This document shows, one piece after another, positions 15,933 through 30,900 of a stretch of 64,000 bases of DNA. The position numbers and the translations under genes were made by a program. A model generated the notes under the pieces. It had not been told where the DNA came from. It saw only the letters and a program-made list of their open reading frames with translations, and ran no database searches. This DNA is from Agarilytica rhodophyticola (GTDB lineage Bacteria > Pseudomonadota > Gammaproteobacteria > Pseudomonadales > Cellvibrionaceae): the NCBI RefSeq assembly GCF_002157225.2, contig NZ_CP020038.1, positions 3,068,501 through 3,132,500 on the forward strand, given 5' to 3'. Position 1 is the first letter of the stretch, and every line of letters begins with the position of its first letter.

Positions 15933-18900
15933 ATGTCATTTGATTTTAAAAAAAACATAGATATCACACTTATTGATGTTTTATATCAACATGTCAACAA
16001 CAACCCTAAAAAAGTGTTGTATCGCTTTTTGGAAGATGGAGTAATTGAAGGTGACATACGTACAGCCGAACAATTATTGCAGCGGGCTAAAATTATCGCT
16101 TCGAATATTTTGCAGATATCAAATAAGGGAGATAGAGTGTTATTACTTTATCCTTCCGGTCTTGATTTTATTGATGCATTTGTCGCGTGCTTGATAGCTG
16201 GTGTAGTTGCAGTACCTGTTTCTCCCCCGCAAGGTAGAAGAAAAATGGGGCGCCTGGAAACAATTATTAACGATTGTGATGCTAACTTAATACTTAGCAC
16301 ACAAGTGTTAGAGAATAAATCGCGTGCTTGGTTTTCAGAAAGTCGTGCAACCATACATAATCGGCTAAATACTGATACACTCAACCAATATTTACCCTGC
16401 GAAACACCAATTAGCACAGGTTTTGATCTAGCATTTTTGCAATATACTTCAGGCTCTACAGGTTCACCTAAAGGTGTTGCAGTAAGTCATAATAATATAA
16501 AACATAACTGCCAACTTATAACCAATACTTATCGTGCTGATCAGAATGACTGCGCAGTAAGCTGGCTACCGATATATCATGATATGGGGTTAATCGGTAC
16601 ATTACTATTTACTTTGTTTGTTGGTAGTGAACTGGTGCTTATGCCACCTGAGCGATTTGTTAGGAAGCCGATCCTCTGGCTTCGTGCGTTATCTAAATAT
16701 AAGGCGCACTGCAGTCCAGCGCCTAATTTTGCTTACGATCATTGCGTAAAGCATATTTCTGATGATCAGTTAAACGATATAGACTTAAGTCATTGGCGCT
16801 CGGCTTGTAATGGCTCGGAGCCTATTCGTGCTGAAACTTTGGAACGCTTTTTTAAAAAATTTAAACAATGTGGTTTTAGAGCAGAAGCCTTAGCACCTTG
16901 TTATGGCATGGCTGAAACAACGCTAATTGTTAGTAGTAAAGATATTGGTGTATTGCCAAAAAAAATTACCGTTGATAAGAATTTATTGATCGAAGGACGA
17001 GTATCATATGTTGATCCTACAAACTGTTTATTCCACCAGACATTAGTAAGTAGCGGTAGAGCATTGGGTGATACGGAGGTTGCCATTGTCGACCCCCATA
17101 CAAAGAAACGCTGTGCCAAAAATCTTGTAGGTGAAATCTGGGTTAGAAGTGGTAGTGTCGCACAGGGGTATTGGGGTCTTGAGAAACAAACGAAAGATAC
17201 ATTTCGGGCATGTATTCACTCCGAAAGTAGTAATCAACAATATTTGCGCACGGGAGATATGGGCTTCCTATTAGACGGAGAACTCTATGTAAGTGGCCGT
17301 TTGAAGGAAATGATAATAATTAATGGTACCAATCATTATCCGCAAGATATCGAGCTTAGTGCACAACGGGCTCACCAGGATTTACAGAACAATGCGGGCG
17401 CAGCTTTTAGTATTGATTGTGATAGCGATGGCGAAGAAAAAATTATTCTTGTTCAAGAGATAACTCGTACATCTTTGCGAAAGTATGATAAGGAAGAAGT
17501 TACTCAAGCCGTTATTGATAGTATTTCATTAGAACATAATATTTCATTATCAGAATTGATTCTTGTAAAGCCCGGTACTGTCCAGCTTACTACTAGCGGA
17601 AAAATAAAACGCTTGGCGATGAAGCTAGCCTATGAAACACAAACCCTTAACGGTGTACTCAGACATTGGAAAAAGGAAAGTAATAATTCAGTTATAGCAT
17701 CGAAAAATAATTTTTTACGTCATCCCCAAAAAGCGGATGAGTTAAGTCTTTGGTTGCAAAAAACTATTGCTCACGAATTGGCATTATCTCAAAATGATAT
17801 TTCCCTAACGACGTCATTTGCTCAGCTGGGAATTGGTTCCTTACAAGCTATTCGTTTAGTGGGTTTGTTGTCAGATTATCTCGGCAAAGAAATTTCCCCT
17901 ACACATTTATATGACTATCCCAATATTATACGATTGACTGAGTTTATCGCTAGAGATGTAGATTCCGTTAGCAATGAAGCTTCTCATATGTACCCTGAGG
18001 TATTATCTGACGCTGAACCTATTGCCGTCATTAGTCTTGCCTGCCATTTCCCTGGCGCAAAATCGCCAGAAGAGTTTTGGGATAACTTGTGTCGATCTAT
18101 GGATTCAATTGGCACTGTGCCGGATGAACGCTGGGGAGATCTCAGCAGCCTTATTAATACTTCTCAAACGCCAATCGAAAAAGCAGGGTTTATCGACGGT
18201 GTAGATCTTTTTGATGCTGATTTTTTTGATATATCATCGGCGGAAGCCGAACAAATGGACCCCCAACAACGCATTTTACTTCAACAGGTTTATCATCTTC
18301 TTGAAAACACTGGTAAACCTATTGAGGAATTTAGGCAGACTTTAACGGGGGTCTACATTGGAATTAGTCAAAACAGTTACCTTGATATTATTAAGCAACA
18401 AGATGATTTCGGGGGCGCTTTTACTAGTCTTGGTAATGCATTGAGTACGGCGGCAAATCGTCTGTCCTATTTTTATGATTTTCACGGTCCCAGTCTCGCT
18501 ATTGATACCGCTTGTTCTTCGTCGCTAGTTGCGGTTGATACTGCTATTGATCATTTACGCCAAGGTAAATGTCACATGGCTATTGTCGGCGGTATTAATA
18601 TTTTATCTTCGCCTGACACCAGTGTTGTTTTGGCTAAGGCCGATATGTTATCCAATGATGCTCGCTGTAGAACGTTTGATGCACAAGCTAATGGTTATGT
18701 TCGGGCCGAAGGCTGTGGTTTGGTACTACTTAAGCCATTATCAAAAGCGTTAGCAGACGGTGATAATATTGAAGCTCTGATTCGTGGTTCAGCCGTTAAC
18801 CAAGATGGTAAAAGTAACGGGTTATCAGCACCTAATGGCCTAGCTCAGCAGCGACTATTACGTGCCGCATTGGTTAATGCACAACTCAAGCCGGAAGATA

Positions 18901-21900
18901 TTGCTTATATTGAAGCACATGGTACTGGCACGGCTTTAGGTGATCCAATTGAGGTAGGAGCTATTCAATCAGTATTTTGTAGTACTGGTGAAACTTCTTC
19001 ATCTGAAAAAAACCAAGCACGCCAGCAAGCGTTAGTTTTAGGTTCTGTTAAATCCAACATAGGTCACCTGGAAGCCGCGGCAGGAATCGCTGGCTTGATT
19101 AAAGCAATACTATGTTTGCGCCACAAAAAAATTCCAGCGACCTTACATTTTTCTGAAGCAAATCCTCATATCAAGTGGCATAAAAATGTGAGGGTTGCCA
19201 ATGAACTGATAGAATTGCCCAACACTCATCAAGATTCTTACTATGCGGGTGTCAGTTCTTTTGGTTTTTCCGGCACTAATGCACATGTGATACTTGAAGC
19301 GGCAGAAAACAGTGTAGTGAATAATAAGTTAGATCCTACTTTTGATCAAAAACAGGATTATTGTTCGAATGTTCTGTGGCCTTTGTCAGCAAAAACAAGT
19401 ACTTCCTTATCGCTACAAAATCAAGATATAAAAACTTACAGCGAAGACAAAACATTCGCTGAAAAAAAGATAATAGCCAAGCAGTGGGCAATACGAAAGC
19501 CGCATTTCCACAGGCGCATGGTGCGGTTGTTGGATGAATCTGGTAGTACTGAGATTCACGGCCAATTACATCTAAAAATGGATGTTGCTTTTTTGTTTAC
19601 TGGACAGGGCTCGCAATATATTGGCATGGGGAAATCTTTATATAACACCGAGCCTGTTTTTAAAGAAGCAATGAACCGCTGCTTTGCTGAATTACATTCG
19701 TGCCTGGAAATTGATTTAAGCACATTAATGTGGGGTGATTCAGAAGAAAACTTAGCGCAAACAGCATATGCCCAACCTGCAATTTTTTGTATTGAGTACA
19801 GTCTTTATAACTTGTGGCAGCACTGGGGAATAAAACCATCAGTATTGTTTGGTCATAGTATTGGCGAAATAGCAGCAGCCTGTGTCGCCGGAATATTTAA
19901 CCTAGCTGATGCTCTGCGCCTAGTTGTTGCTCGAGGAGCATTGATGCAAAAACTGCCAAAGAACGGAGGCATGTTAGCGGTTAATACCTCATTAGAAAAA
20001 GTACAAGAGCAGTTAGCGCGAGGCGGTATTACTTTATCTATCGCTGCAGTTAACAGCCCAGAGCATATTGTCTTATCTGGGCAACTCGATGAGTTGGAGG
20101 ATATCGCCCACAGTTTTCAGCAGCGAAATATCGCAACTAAGTCATTGAATGTTTCTCATGCTTTTCATTCAGCCCTAATGACACCGATGTTGCCAGCATT
20201 TGCTGATGTTGCTCGCACTATCGATTATGCTGAACCTAAGATTCCCATTGTCAGCTCGATCACCGGACAAGTGGCAAATAAGCAGATGATGACACCGGAG
20301 TATTGGGTGAATCAAATATGTGCTAGCGTCGAATTTTATGCGGGTATACAGACTATATATGAACGCGATATTCAAGTTTTTGTCGAGCTAGGCCCAGATA
20401 AAGTACTGTCGACATTAACCAATTATTGTTTGCAGGAGATGCCAGGCGATCAATTAATTTTATCTTCGCTTTGTCGTCAAGATAAAACACTAAAACCTTT
20501 GTATGAGAGCTTAGCGCGTTGGTATGTTGAGGGGGGAGATGTAGTCTGGTCTTCGGTTTATCCTGTCGCTAATGATCCACATATTCGCTTACCCAATTAT
20601 ACGTTCTCTCCGGACCGTTATTGGCTATCGCCAGAACCTGTTTCTGTACAACAACAAGCTATATGCACCGAGACAAAAGATAAACATGTTAAGCGTCTAC
20701 GTTTAGCATGGCAGCGACAATCGATGACTTCCTTAATATCGTCTGATTGTCACCAACTGCTACTGTTTGCAGATGATTTGTCAATAGCCACCCATAATGC
20801 ATTGATGTCCAGATGGCAGCGGACTCTAGGTGAAAACACAACAGTTGCTATCAAAAGCTTATCTGAGTTTGAACAATGGGATCTTAGTGAAGCCACACAT
20901 ATTGCAGTGTTATGGCCTCAACTTTCTTCACCGGACAAAAACACCGTGGCAGATACCCAAGCTATTGCAGAACGGGCATTGGCACAGCTTCAGCACTTGG
21001 TAGAGCTTTCTGCAAAAAAACGCATTCCAAAGCTCCAACAACTGTGGTGGCTTACTCAAGGTGTGTATGGTGATTTAAATAAGAATAACAACGATACTGA
21101 CTCAAACAATCTCAGTGCCTTAAATAATAAAGACGTCATTTGCTCACCTGTACATTCGCCTCTGTGGGGACTGGCCAGGGTTTTTATGAATGAACACGCA
21201 CACCTGCCGCTAGGTTTAATTGACTTAGATAGTTACAGCTCATTAAAAGATATTTCTGCTATCTTTTTGCACTCAGATAAACGACAACAATACCGCTGGT
21301 ATAACAGCGAGTTATTATCCCTTGCATTATTGGAAGATACGACTGCCAATAATAATGTGCCTCTTTCTTTCGAGCCGGACAAAACCCTATTAATCACTGG
21401 CGGTTTGGGTGAAATGGGACTAGCCCTGGCGCAGTGGATTGCCAGTCACACGGACGCTCGAAATCTGTGTTTGCTTGGGCGCCGAGCACCATCAAAGCAA
21501 GCGATATCAGTAATCAAATCACTGCAACAACAAGGGCTTGAAGTATCTGTTGTTACCACCGACGTCTGTGACAAAGATGCGTTGGAGCGTGTGATAAAAG
21601 AGGTATCATCTACTCATGGTTTACAAGGTATCTTTCATTTGGCAGGCGTTATTGAAGATGCGCCTTTAGTTTCGCTTAGCCATCACCAGCTTGATACTGT
21701 GCTGGCGCCTAAAGTTAAGGGGGCATGGTATCTTCATGAATTAACCGAGCATATGGATTTGAAGTGCTTCGTTATGTACTCATCCATTTCCTCTATCGTC
21801 GGCACGGTAGGGCAGGGGAATTATGCGGCAGCCAATGCATTTCTTGATAGTTTATATCACTATCGTAAAGACAAAGGCTTGGTCGCTAGCACAATTAATT

Positions 21901-24900
21901 GGAGCCCCTGGCGTAATATGGGGAGTCAAAACCAGCTGAGTGAAAAGCAAAAGCTACGCGCATCTTCTTACGGTATTGGTTCTCTCAGTGCCAAACAAGG
22001 CTTTCAACAGCTTGATATAATTATGCGGCAGACAGATGGTCACTGTTTACCGACGCCGATTGACTTGCAGCAGTTTGCCAAAAAACAGCAAGAAAATTTC
22101 GGCTACATTCCGCCGCTTTATGTTCAGTTATTACAACAAGTATCGCCAATAACGCACAGCCAACAGCAAGTTCCCAACGAATGGCAAGTATTATTGCGAG
22201 ACACGCCGGCGAATAATCGTTTAGCTGTTTTACAACAAATGCTTCTGCAGGAAGCAAAAGCGGTATTGTCACGCAGTGATATTCATTTGGAAGCGACTCT
22301 AACAGATTTAGGCCTAGATTCTCTCAATACTATTGAGTTGCGCAATCGTTGCGTTAAAAAGCTAGGTATAGAAATACCAGCAACCGCTTTTTTTAATCAC
22401 CCCAGCCTTACTTCATTTGCCCAGTACTGCTATGAGCGATTGAGTTTTCCAGATGAAAATAAGCCTTTATCTAATAACACTCCGGCTTCGCTAGCGATTG
22501 AACAAGTAACTGCGACACATACCTCGCAACAAGAAGATATTGCCATTATTGGTATGTCTGGCCGTTTTCCCGGAGCTGCTAACATTGAGAGCTTTTGGGA
22601 TAACTTGATACATGCCAGGGATAGTGTGATCGATGTACCACAATCCCGCTGGTCTATGCAGCAATGGTTTTCTGATAAACCCGCTACCCCAGGCAAAATG
22701 TATTGCCCTAAAGCAGGCTTTATTGATGGCTTAGAGTTCTTTGACCCATTATTTTTTGGTATCTCGCCTATCGAAGCGAAAAGTGTTGATCCACAAATGC
22801 GCTTGCTTTTAGAAACCACTTGGGAGGCCATTGAGGATGCCGGCTTAACCATGGATCAACTCGATGGCAGTAACACGGGTGTTTACATTGGCTTGGCAGG
22901 GACTGAATATCAATTTAGAGCAACAGCAGATGTGGATGCTATTGATGCTTACACAGGCCTAGGCACATCCCACAGCACAATAGTCGGTCGTATTTCTTAC
23001 TGGTTAGGGTTGAATGGACCCAGTATCCCTGTCGATACGGCATGTTCATCTTCACTAGCAGCACTGCATCTAGCGTCGATGGCGATACGAGAAGGCGATT
23101 GCGAGCAAGCGTTAGTTGGTGGTGTTAACATCATGTTAGCGCCTCAGGGGAATATTTATTTAAGTCAATTGCAAGCCTTATCTCCCACCGGGCACTGCCA
23201 TACCTTTTCGGCGCAAGCCGATGGCTTTGTTCGCAGTGAGGGCTGTGGCATGTTGGTGCTCAAGCCCCTATCAAAAGCGCTAGCCGATAACGACGAAATT
23301 CATGCTGTTATCAAGGGCACAGCCAGTAACCACGATGGCCGCTCCCAGGGATTTACTGCACCTAACGGTATATCTCAACGTAAGGTTATAGAAAAAGCTT
23401 TAAGCCGCGCCAACCTAACGGCAGCGGACATTGACTATATTGAAACTCATGGTACTGGCACACCCTTAGGTGACCCTATTGAGGTCAATGCTTTGGCTGA
23501 AATCTTCGCTGAGGCAAAAATGCCAAATGATCCTCTGTATATCGGCTCGGTTAAAACTAACATTGGCCACACTGAAGCAGCCGCTGGCGTGATTGGGGTT
23601 ATTAAATCAGTCATGGCTCTTAAGCATGAACTGATACCCGGTAATATTCATTTTAACTCACCGAATCCGCATATAGATTGGGATAATATCCCCGTTGAGG
23701 TGTTGCAGAAAAACACCCCTTGGCCTGCAAGTTCTGGACAACGTCGAGCCGGTGTCAGCTCCTTTGGTTTTAGCGGAACAAATGCTCATGTGGTGTTAGA
23801 GAATGCTCCCAACGTTACTAGCAAAGCGCCGGCTAATGAGCCAACAGGTATTATCCCTGCCGATAGCTATTTATTTCCGATATCTGCCTTTGATAAGGCA
23901 GCACTGGTCGCACAGTATCAGCAATTACATGAATATGTTGAACAACATCCTAAAATAACTCTCGAACAATTATCTTCGGCGTTAGCGAATAAGCGCCAGC
24001 ACTTTGCCGAGAGACGTTTTATTGTCGCTGATACGCGGCGCCAATTGCTATCTGAATTGTTAGCCGTACCTCATTACGATCGTCAAAGCAAAAGCAATGC
24101 TCAAACAGCTTTTTTATTTAGCGGGCAAGGCACGCAATACATATATATGGGGCAGGGGCTTTATAGTTCTCAGCCAGTATATCGATCTGCGTTTGATCGT
24201 TGTCTCGACTATTTAAATACCAAACATCAGTTAGACCTTCGGCCCATTTTATTTCCAGCCAGTGGTGTCAGCCCTTTACTTGATGAAACGCAATATGCCC
24301 AGCCGGCGTTATTTTGTGTGGGTTATGCGCTGTTTCAGCTTTGGCTAGAGTGTGGTTGTCAGCCAAATATACTCATAGGACATAGCTTGGGAGAAATTAC
24401 GGCTGCTTGTGTGTCTGGTGTTTTTTGTCTTGAAGACGCATTGGATATGGTGGTGGCTAGGGGCCGCCTCATGCAGACCATGACGGAACCAGGTGACATG
24501 ATGTCGGTACTAGCTTCACAAGATGCGTTGCAAGCTTTGTTAGATAGCAATGACAGTAGTGCTGTTATCGCTTCCGTTAATAGCCCACAACATATGGTGC
24601 TGTCGGGTACGGTAGAAGCCATTGCGCATATGAGAGAGGTGCTCGAAAAAAATAACATCCAGGTTAAACCTTTAGCTGTTAAGCAGGCATTTCATTCACC
24701 GCTTATGCAGCCAATGCTGGATGCTTTTGCTGAGTCATTAATAAATATCCAGTTTTCTCCGGCACAGTATCCTCTTATTAGTACAGTCACGGGTAAATCT
24801 GTCGACGATGAAATGTCATCTGCGAAATACTGGGTGAAGCAAATCTCTGCCCCTGTATTATTTGCCGAAGCTTTAACAGCTGCACAAGTCGCTGGTGCTG

Positions 24901-27900
24901 AAACCTTTATCGAGCTGGGGCCAAGATCAACTCTAAAACCATTAGTTGATATTTGTTTTCCAGAATCCAACTATCTTTCCATCGCTTCTTTAAATTCTAA
25001 AATGGATGCTATCGAGGCTTGGCTAAATGGACTTGGCAATTGGTATCAAGCGGGTGGGCAGGTAAATTGGACTAGTGCATATGGTGACAAGCCTTATCCA
25101 TTTATTGCGTTACCCACGTATCCGTTTCAGCGTCTTCGTTATTGGATCGATGATAAGCCCACCACATCGTTTGTCCAGATTATTTCTCAAGATACATCAG
25201 ACATCGATCATGCTGAGCCGGAGACAGACGCTTTAACAATAGAAGTTAACAATGCTGATGTCATAGAGGAAACTGTCCAGCAATTAACGCAGCAAGAAAT
25301 TGATCAAGAGCAAAAAAGCTCAGATGATGAGCCACTCGCTTTTTTAGACACGTATTTTCAATTACCTGAAGCTGAACGCTTACAGCATCTAGTAAGCACG
25401 ATGCAACAAGCTGTCAGTGAGGTTATGTCTGTGGCCAGTGTGCCGATTGACCGTTCACTGATTGAGTATGGAATGGATTCTCTTATGGCGATTAATTTGC
25501 GTAACCGCCTACAAAGTGCTTTGCAAAGAGATTTGCCTATCACCATTATTTTTAAATTCCCGACAATTAAAGATTGTGCCGCGCATATTTATCAAGATTA
25601 TTTATTGGTGCAGCCAGATAAAGACCATGCGGGTAAGAACTCCAGCGTTATTCAACTACGCCCCAAAAAAATTCCTTGCAGCTATTCCCAAGAGCGCATG
25701 TGGTTTCTCAATCGTTTTGAAGACAATGATGAATACCATATTCACACCACATTAAAATTATCTGCCAAGCCCAATTTTGAAGCATTACAGCAAGCGACGC
25801 GTGAGCTGTTGTTGCGTCACGAAGCTTTGCGCACTACCTACAACATGGAAGACGATGGGATTTTGTATCAGTCTATACAGGCGCTGGATAAGCGAGACCC
25901 CGTCGATTTTATTGAGGTTGGTGCTAATAATGATCTGGATAGTATACTTAAAGCCTACATCAGCAGGCCGTTTGACTTAGCGCAAGACCTGATGACACGC
26001 ATTGCTCTTGTTGTAGCAGACGCGGCAGCCGCAACGGCTACGGCAGATTATTACCTGGTATTAGTGGTACATCATATCGCCGCTGATGGTTGGTCCGAGT
26101 CTATCATCCTTAATGATTTTGTTGCCCTGTATGAGTCCTTTGTTTTGCAAAAGCCTCATGCACTTCCTGCTGATGTGCCGCAATATGCAGACTACGCCAT
26201 TAGGCAGCGGCAGCATCTTGACAATCAACATCTCGAGTCACTGCTGGATTATTGGCAACAGCACATAGCAGAAACTGAACCCCTAGCGCTATCTTATGAC
26301 TACCCCCGTCCGGCAATAAGAAGTTCGAAAGGCGCTACACTCAGCTTCACCATCGACTCAGCCCTTAGCCAACAGTTGTACCGATTTTCCAAGGCGCAAG
26401 GGGTGACTTTGTTCATGACCATGTTTGCAGCCATTAATGTATTACTTTATCGCTACAGTGGTCAGCAAAATATTTGTGTAGGAACGCCGTTGGCGAACCG
26501 CACACAGCAACAAGATATCAATACCGTCGGTATTTTTATTAATACACTGGCACTGAGTAGCCAGGTTGATGGCAGCAACAGTTTTATCCAATTTCTCGAT
26601 ACTGTTAAAAGCACGACCTTAGCAGGGTATGAGCATCAAGCTGCCCCCTTTGAAAAAGTGGTGGAGCGCATCGCGCCAGAGAGAAGCCTTAGTCATAGTC
26701 CGTTGTTCCAAGTCATGTTTGCCTTGCAAAATTCTCCGGATGTGCGAGAACTTACCTTCGCTGATTTGACGATGAAAAAATACCCGCTTGATAATGTTGC
26801 GGCGCAGTTTGATTTAACCTTTAATGTGGATGAAACTCCCGATAGGCTTGAACTTAGCATTGTATATTGTCGAGATTTATTTAAGCCTGAAACCGTCGAG
26901 CGCATGGCGCTAAATTACCAAACGCTGTTAACTGACATATTAGAATGTCCTCATCACCGCTTAGATGAATTAACGCTTCTATCTCATGCAGAACGCCAGC
27001 GTTTACTGGTTGATTTTAATGATACTGCAAGCAGCTATCCTCATGATCAATGCATCCATCACCTCTTTGAAGACGAGGCGAAAGCTCATCCTGATCGAAC
27101 GGCGGTAGTGGAACCCGCGTGTGCTCAGCATAGCGGTTATACCTTCAGTTATGGCGAGTTAAATCAGCAAGCCAATCAATGGGCACATTATCTTATTGAA
27201 CACGGGGTGAGGCCGAATACCCTGGTGGGAATTTGTAGCGAGCGACGGGCCTACATGGTGGTGGCGACCCTGGCTATCTTAAAAGCCGGTGGAGCCTATG
27301 TGCCCCTCGATCCAAGCTATGCCAGTCAACGCTTACAAGACACTGTGCGCGATGCCCAACCTATCTTATTACTCGCTGATGAAGTCGGTCGCGAGGCCTT
27401 AGGCAGTGCAACGGCTTTAGCGCCTGTGATTGCTTTAGATGGTAATGAAGAACTCCTTGGCCAACCCTGTGATAACCCGGTTATTCCTGCCCTTAGCCCA
27501 GAAGACCTTGCCTATGTGATGTATACCTCTGGTTCCACCGGCAAGCCCAAAGGGGTGATGGTGGAACACGCCGGGCTGGTCAATCAAAAAGAATTGTTTA
27601 CTAGCACCTATAGTTTGAGCCCTGATGACGGTGTACTGCAGTTTGCCAGTATGAGTTTTGATGTTTGTGCCAGTGATCTCTTTGGTGCCCTGAGTTGTGG
27701 CGCTTCCTTGATCTTGCGCAACGATGATTGGCTGAGCAGCCCTCAGCAGTTTCATAGTTTGTGTGAAGAATATGGGGTGAGTTTTGTGGAGTTACCGGTG
27801 AAGTTCTGGCAGACCTGGTTGTCGGATACGTCATTGCACTTATCGCCGAGCTTACGCATGGTGGTGGTCTCCGGTGAATCTCTTGATGCTGAGAGTGTGG

Positions 27901-30900
27901 CACGTTGGTTTGATTTGCAGAAGTCCTTACCTCAGTTGTGCAATTCCTATGGGCTGACAGAAGTCAGCATTACCTCCATCGTCAATATCGTCAGTCAGGA
28001 AGACAGTTCCATAGGACGTCCGATTGCCAATACCCAAGCCTATGTTCTGGATGAGCATTTACAGCCAGTGCCTCAAGGTGTGGTGGGGGAATTATATTTG
28101 GGGGGCGATGGTGTTGCTCGCGGCTACCTCAACCAAGAGGCATTAACCGCAGAGCGCTTTTTAGCCGATCCCTTTATAGCTACTGACAGTCGTGGTCGTC
28201 CTGCGCGGTTATATAAAACTGGAGATCAAGCGCGCTATTTGGCTGATGGTCAATTGCTGTGTTTAGGGCGCACAGATAAACAAATTAAGCTGCGCGGTTT
28301 TCGTATTGAGTTGGGTGAGATAGAGGCCCAGTTACAGATGCAGCCAGGGGTGGCCTCGGCGGTGGTGCAGGTGACAGGAGAGGGGCAGCATCGGCATTTA
28401 GTGGCCTATGTGATGGCCCAAGAGGGTCAACTTTCAGCGGAGGATACGGCTTGGTTGCGGGATCGTTTGATCGAGAAGTTGCCGGATTATATGGTACCGG
28501 CGGCGATTCTTGCCGTTGAGGCATGGCCGTTAACCCCCAGTGGTAAACTCGATAGCAAGGCGTTGCCAGCAGTGGATCTGGCGGCCTTGAGCCAGACGGT
28601 GTACGAAGCCCCCGAGAGTGAATTGGAGAAACAATTAGCGCTTATTTGGTGTGAGTTACTGGAGCTAGAGCAGGTCGGTCGCCAGGATGACTTCTTTCGT
28701 ATGGGAGGCCATTCTCTGTTGGCGGTGCAGATGATGGAGAAGCTGCGGCAACAGGAGATAGAGATGGGGGTTCGAGATTTATTTGAACACCCTACGTTAG
28801 CGGGCTTAGCTCGTTCTATCGCTTCTTCCTCCGCGAGTGCCAGTCACGTAATTGCGGTGCCTGCTAATCAGATTACCCCAGAAACACGCGTTATCACCCC
28901 AGAGATGCTCCCTTTAATTGATCTGACAGCGGAGGATATTGCGCATATTGTGGCGCAGGTGCCTGGTGGGGTTGAGAACATTCAAGATATTTATGGTTTG
29001 TCTCCGCTGCAGGAAGGGATTTTATTTCACCATACTCTTTCTGAAACGGTAGATCCTTATATTTTGACAATGCAACTGGTGTTTCCCAATCGCCAGACGC
29101 TGGATACCTATTTATCCACTACCCAACGTATTGTCGAACGGCATGATGTCTTGCGTACCAGTATTTTGTGGCGAGGCCTATCGGAAGCCGCCCAGGTGGT
29201 GTTGCGAGAGGCTCGCTTACAAGTGAAGACATTGGTCTTGGAACCGGTGGCAGGTAAGACCGCGGCGGAATACCTCAGTGAGATGGAAGCCTCCCATCGC
29301 TGGCTGGATGTGGAGCAGGGCCCGCTGTTGCAGTATGTGATTGCCCAAGAGCCAAGCAGTGAACGCTGGTTCGTGTTACACCAGACCCATCACTTGATTG
29401 ATGATCACACCACGCTGGAAAAACACTTACAAGAGTTAGCCTTGTTATTGTCGGATCAGGCGGCCCAGCTGCCACCGCCAGAACCCTATCGCAATATGGT
29501 CGCGGCGGCGCGTTTGGGGAATCCCCAGTCGGAACACGATCGCTTCTTTGAGGCGTTATTAGGGGATATCGAGCAGCCGACCACGCCCTTTGGCTTAGTG
29601 GATGTGCAGCAGGATGGCCTTGCGATCCACCGCTATCAACATGAATTATCCCAGGGGTTAAACGATGGTTTACGTCATCACGCCAAAACCTTGGGGGTAA
29701 GCGTGGCCAGTTTATGTCACCTGGCCTATGGGGTGGTGGTGGCCCGCGCGGCAGGTGTGCGTCATGGGGTATTTGGCACGGTGTTATTTGGTCGTATGCA
29801 GTCGGGTGCCGGGTCGGATAATACCATGGGGCTGTTCATTAACACCTTGCCATATCGTCAAGATATTAATGAACTCTCGGTAAAAGAAGCGGTGCTGCAG
29901 GCGCATCATCGTTTAAGTGATTTACTGGCTCACGAACATGCGCCCTTAGCCTTAGCGCAGCGCTGCAGTCATGTGCATGCCTCACTGCCTCTGTTCAGTG
30001 CTTTGCTGAACTATCGCTACAATCAAGAAATTGATGAAGTTGCCAATCAACTGCAAGACCACTGGCTACAAGATGTTGAGGTTATCAAAGAACAAGAGCG
30101 TACTAACTATCCGTTCGACTTGTCTGTAGAAGATTTTGGCCAACGTATGGCATTGACCATGGAATGTGTCGATGCGGCTTTATCTGAGCGGGCTTGTTTG
30201 ATGATGGAAAGGGCGTTAAGTCATCTGGTGACGTTATTAGGGAATGCGCCTGATACTGCTGTATCTCAATTGGATGTCTTGCCTCGTTCAGAACGCCAGC
30301 GTTTACTGGTTGATTTTAATGATACTGCAAGCAGCTATCCTCATGATCAATGCATCCATCACCTCTTTGAAGACGAGGCGAAAGCTCATCCTGATCGAAC
30401 GGCGGTAGTGGAACCCGCGTGTGCTCAGCATAGCGGTTATACCTTCAGTTATGGCGAGTTAAATCAGCAAGCCAATCAATGGGCACATTATCTTATTGAA
30501 CACGGGGTGAGGCCGAATACCCTGGTGGGAATTTGTAGCGAGCGACGGGCCTACATGGTGGTGGCGACCCTGGCTATCTTAAAAGCCGGTGGAGCCTATG
30601 TGCCCCTCGATCCAAGCTATGCCAGTCAACGCTTACAAGACACTGTGCGCGATGCCAAACCTATCCTATTACTCGCTGATGAAGTCGGTCGCGAGGCCTT
30701 AGGCAGTGCAGCGGCTTTAGCGCCTGTGATTGCTTTAGATGGTAATGAAGAACTCCTTGGCCAACCCTGTGATAACCCGGTTATTCCTGCCCTTAGCCCA
30801 GAAGACCTTGCCTATGTGATGTATACCTCTGGTTCCACCGGCAAGCCCAAAGGGGTGATGGTGGAACACGCCGGGCTGGTCAATCAAAAAGAATTGTTTA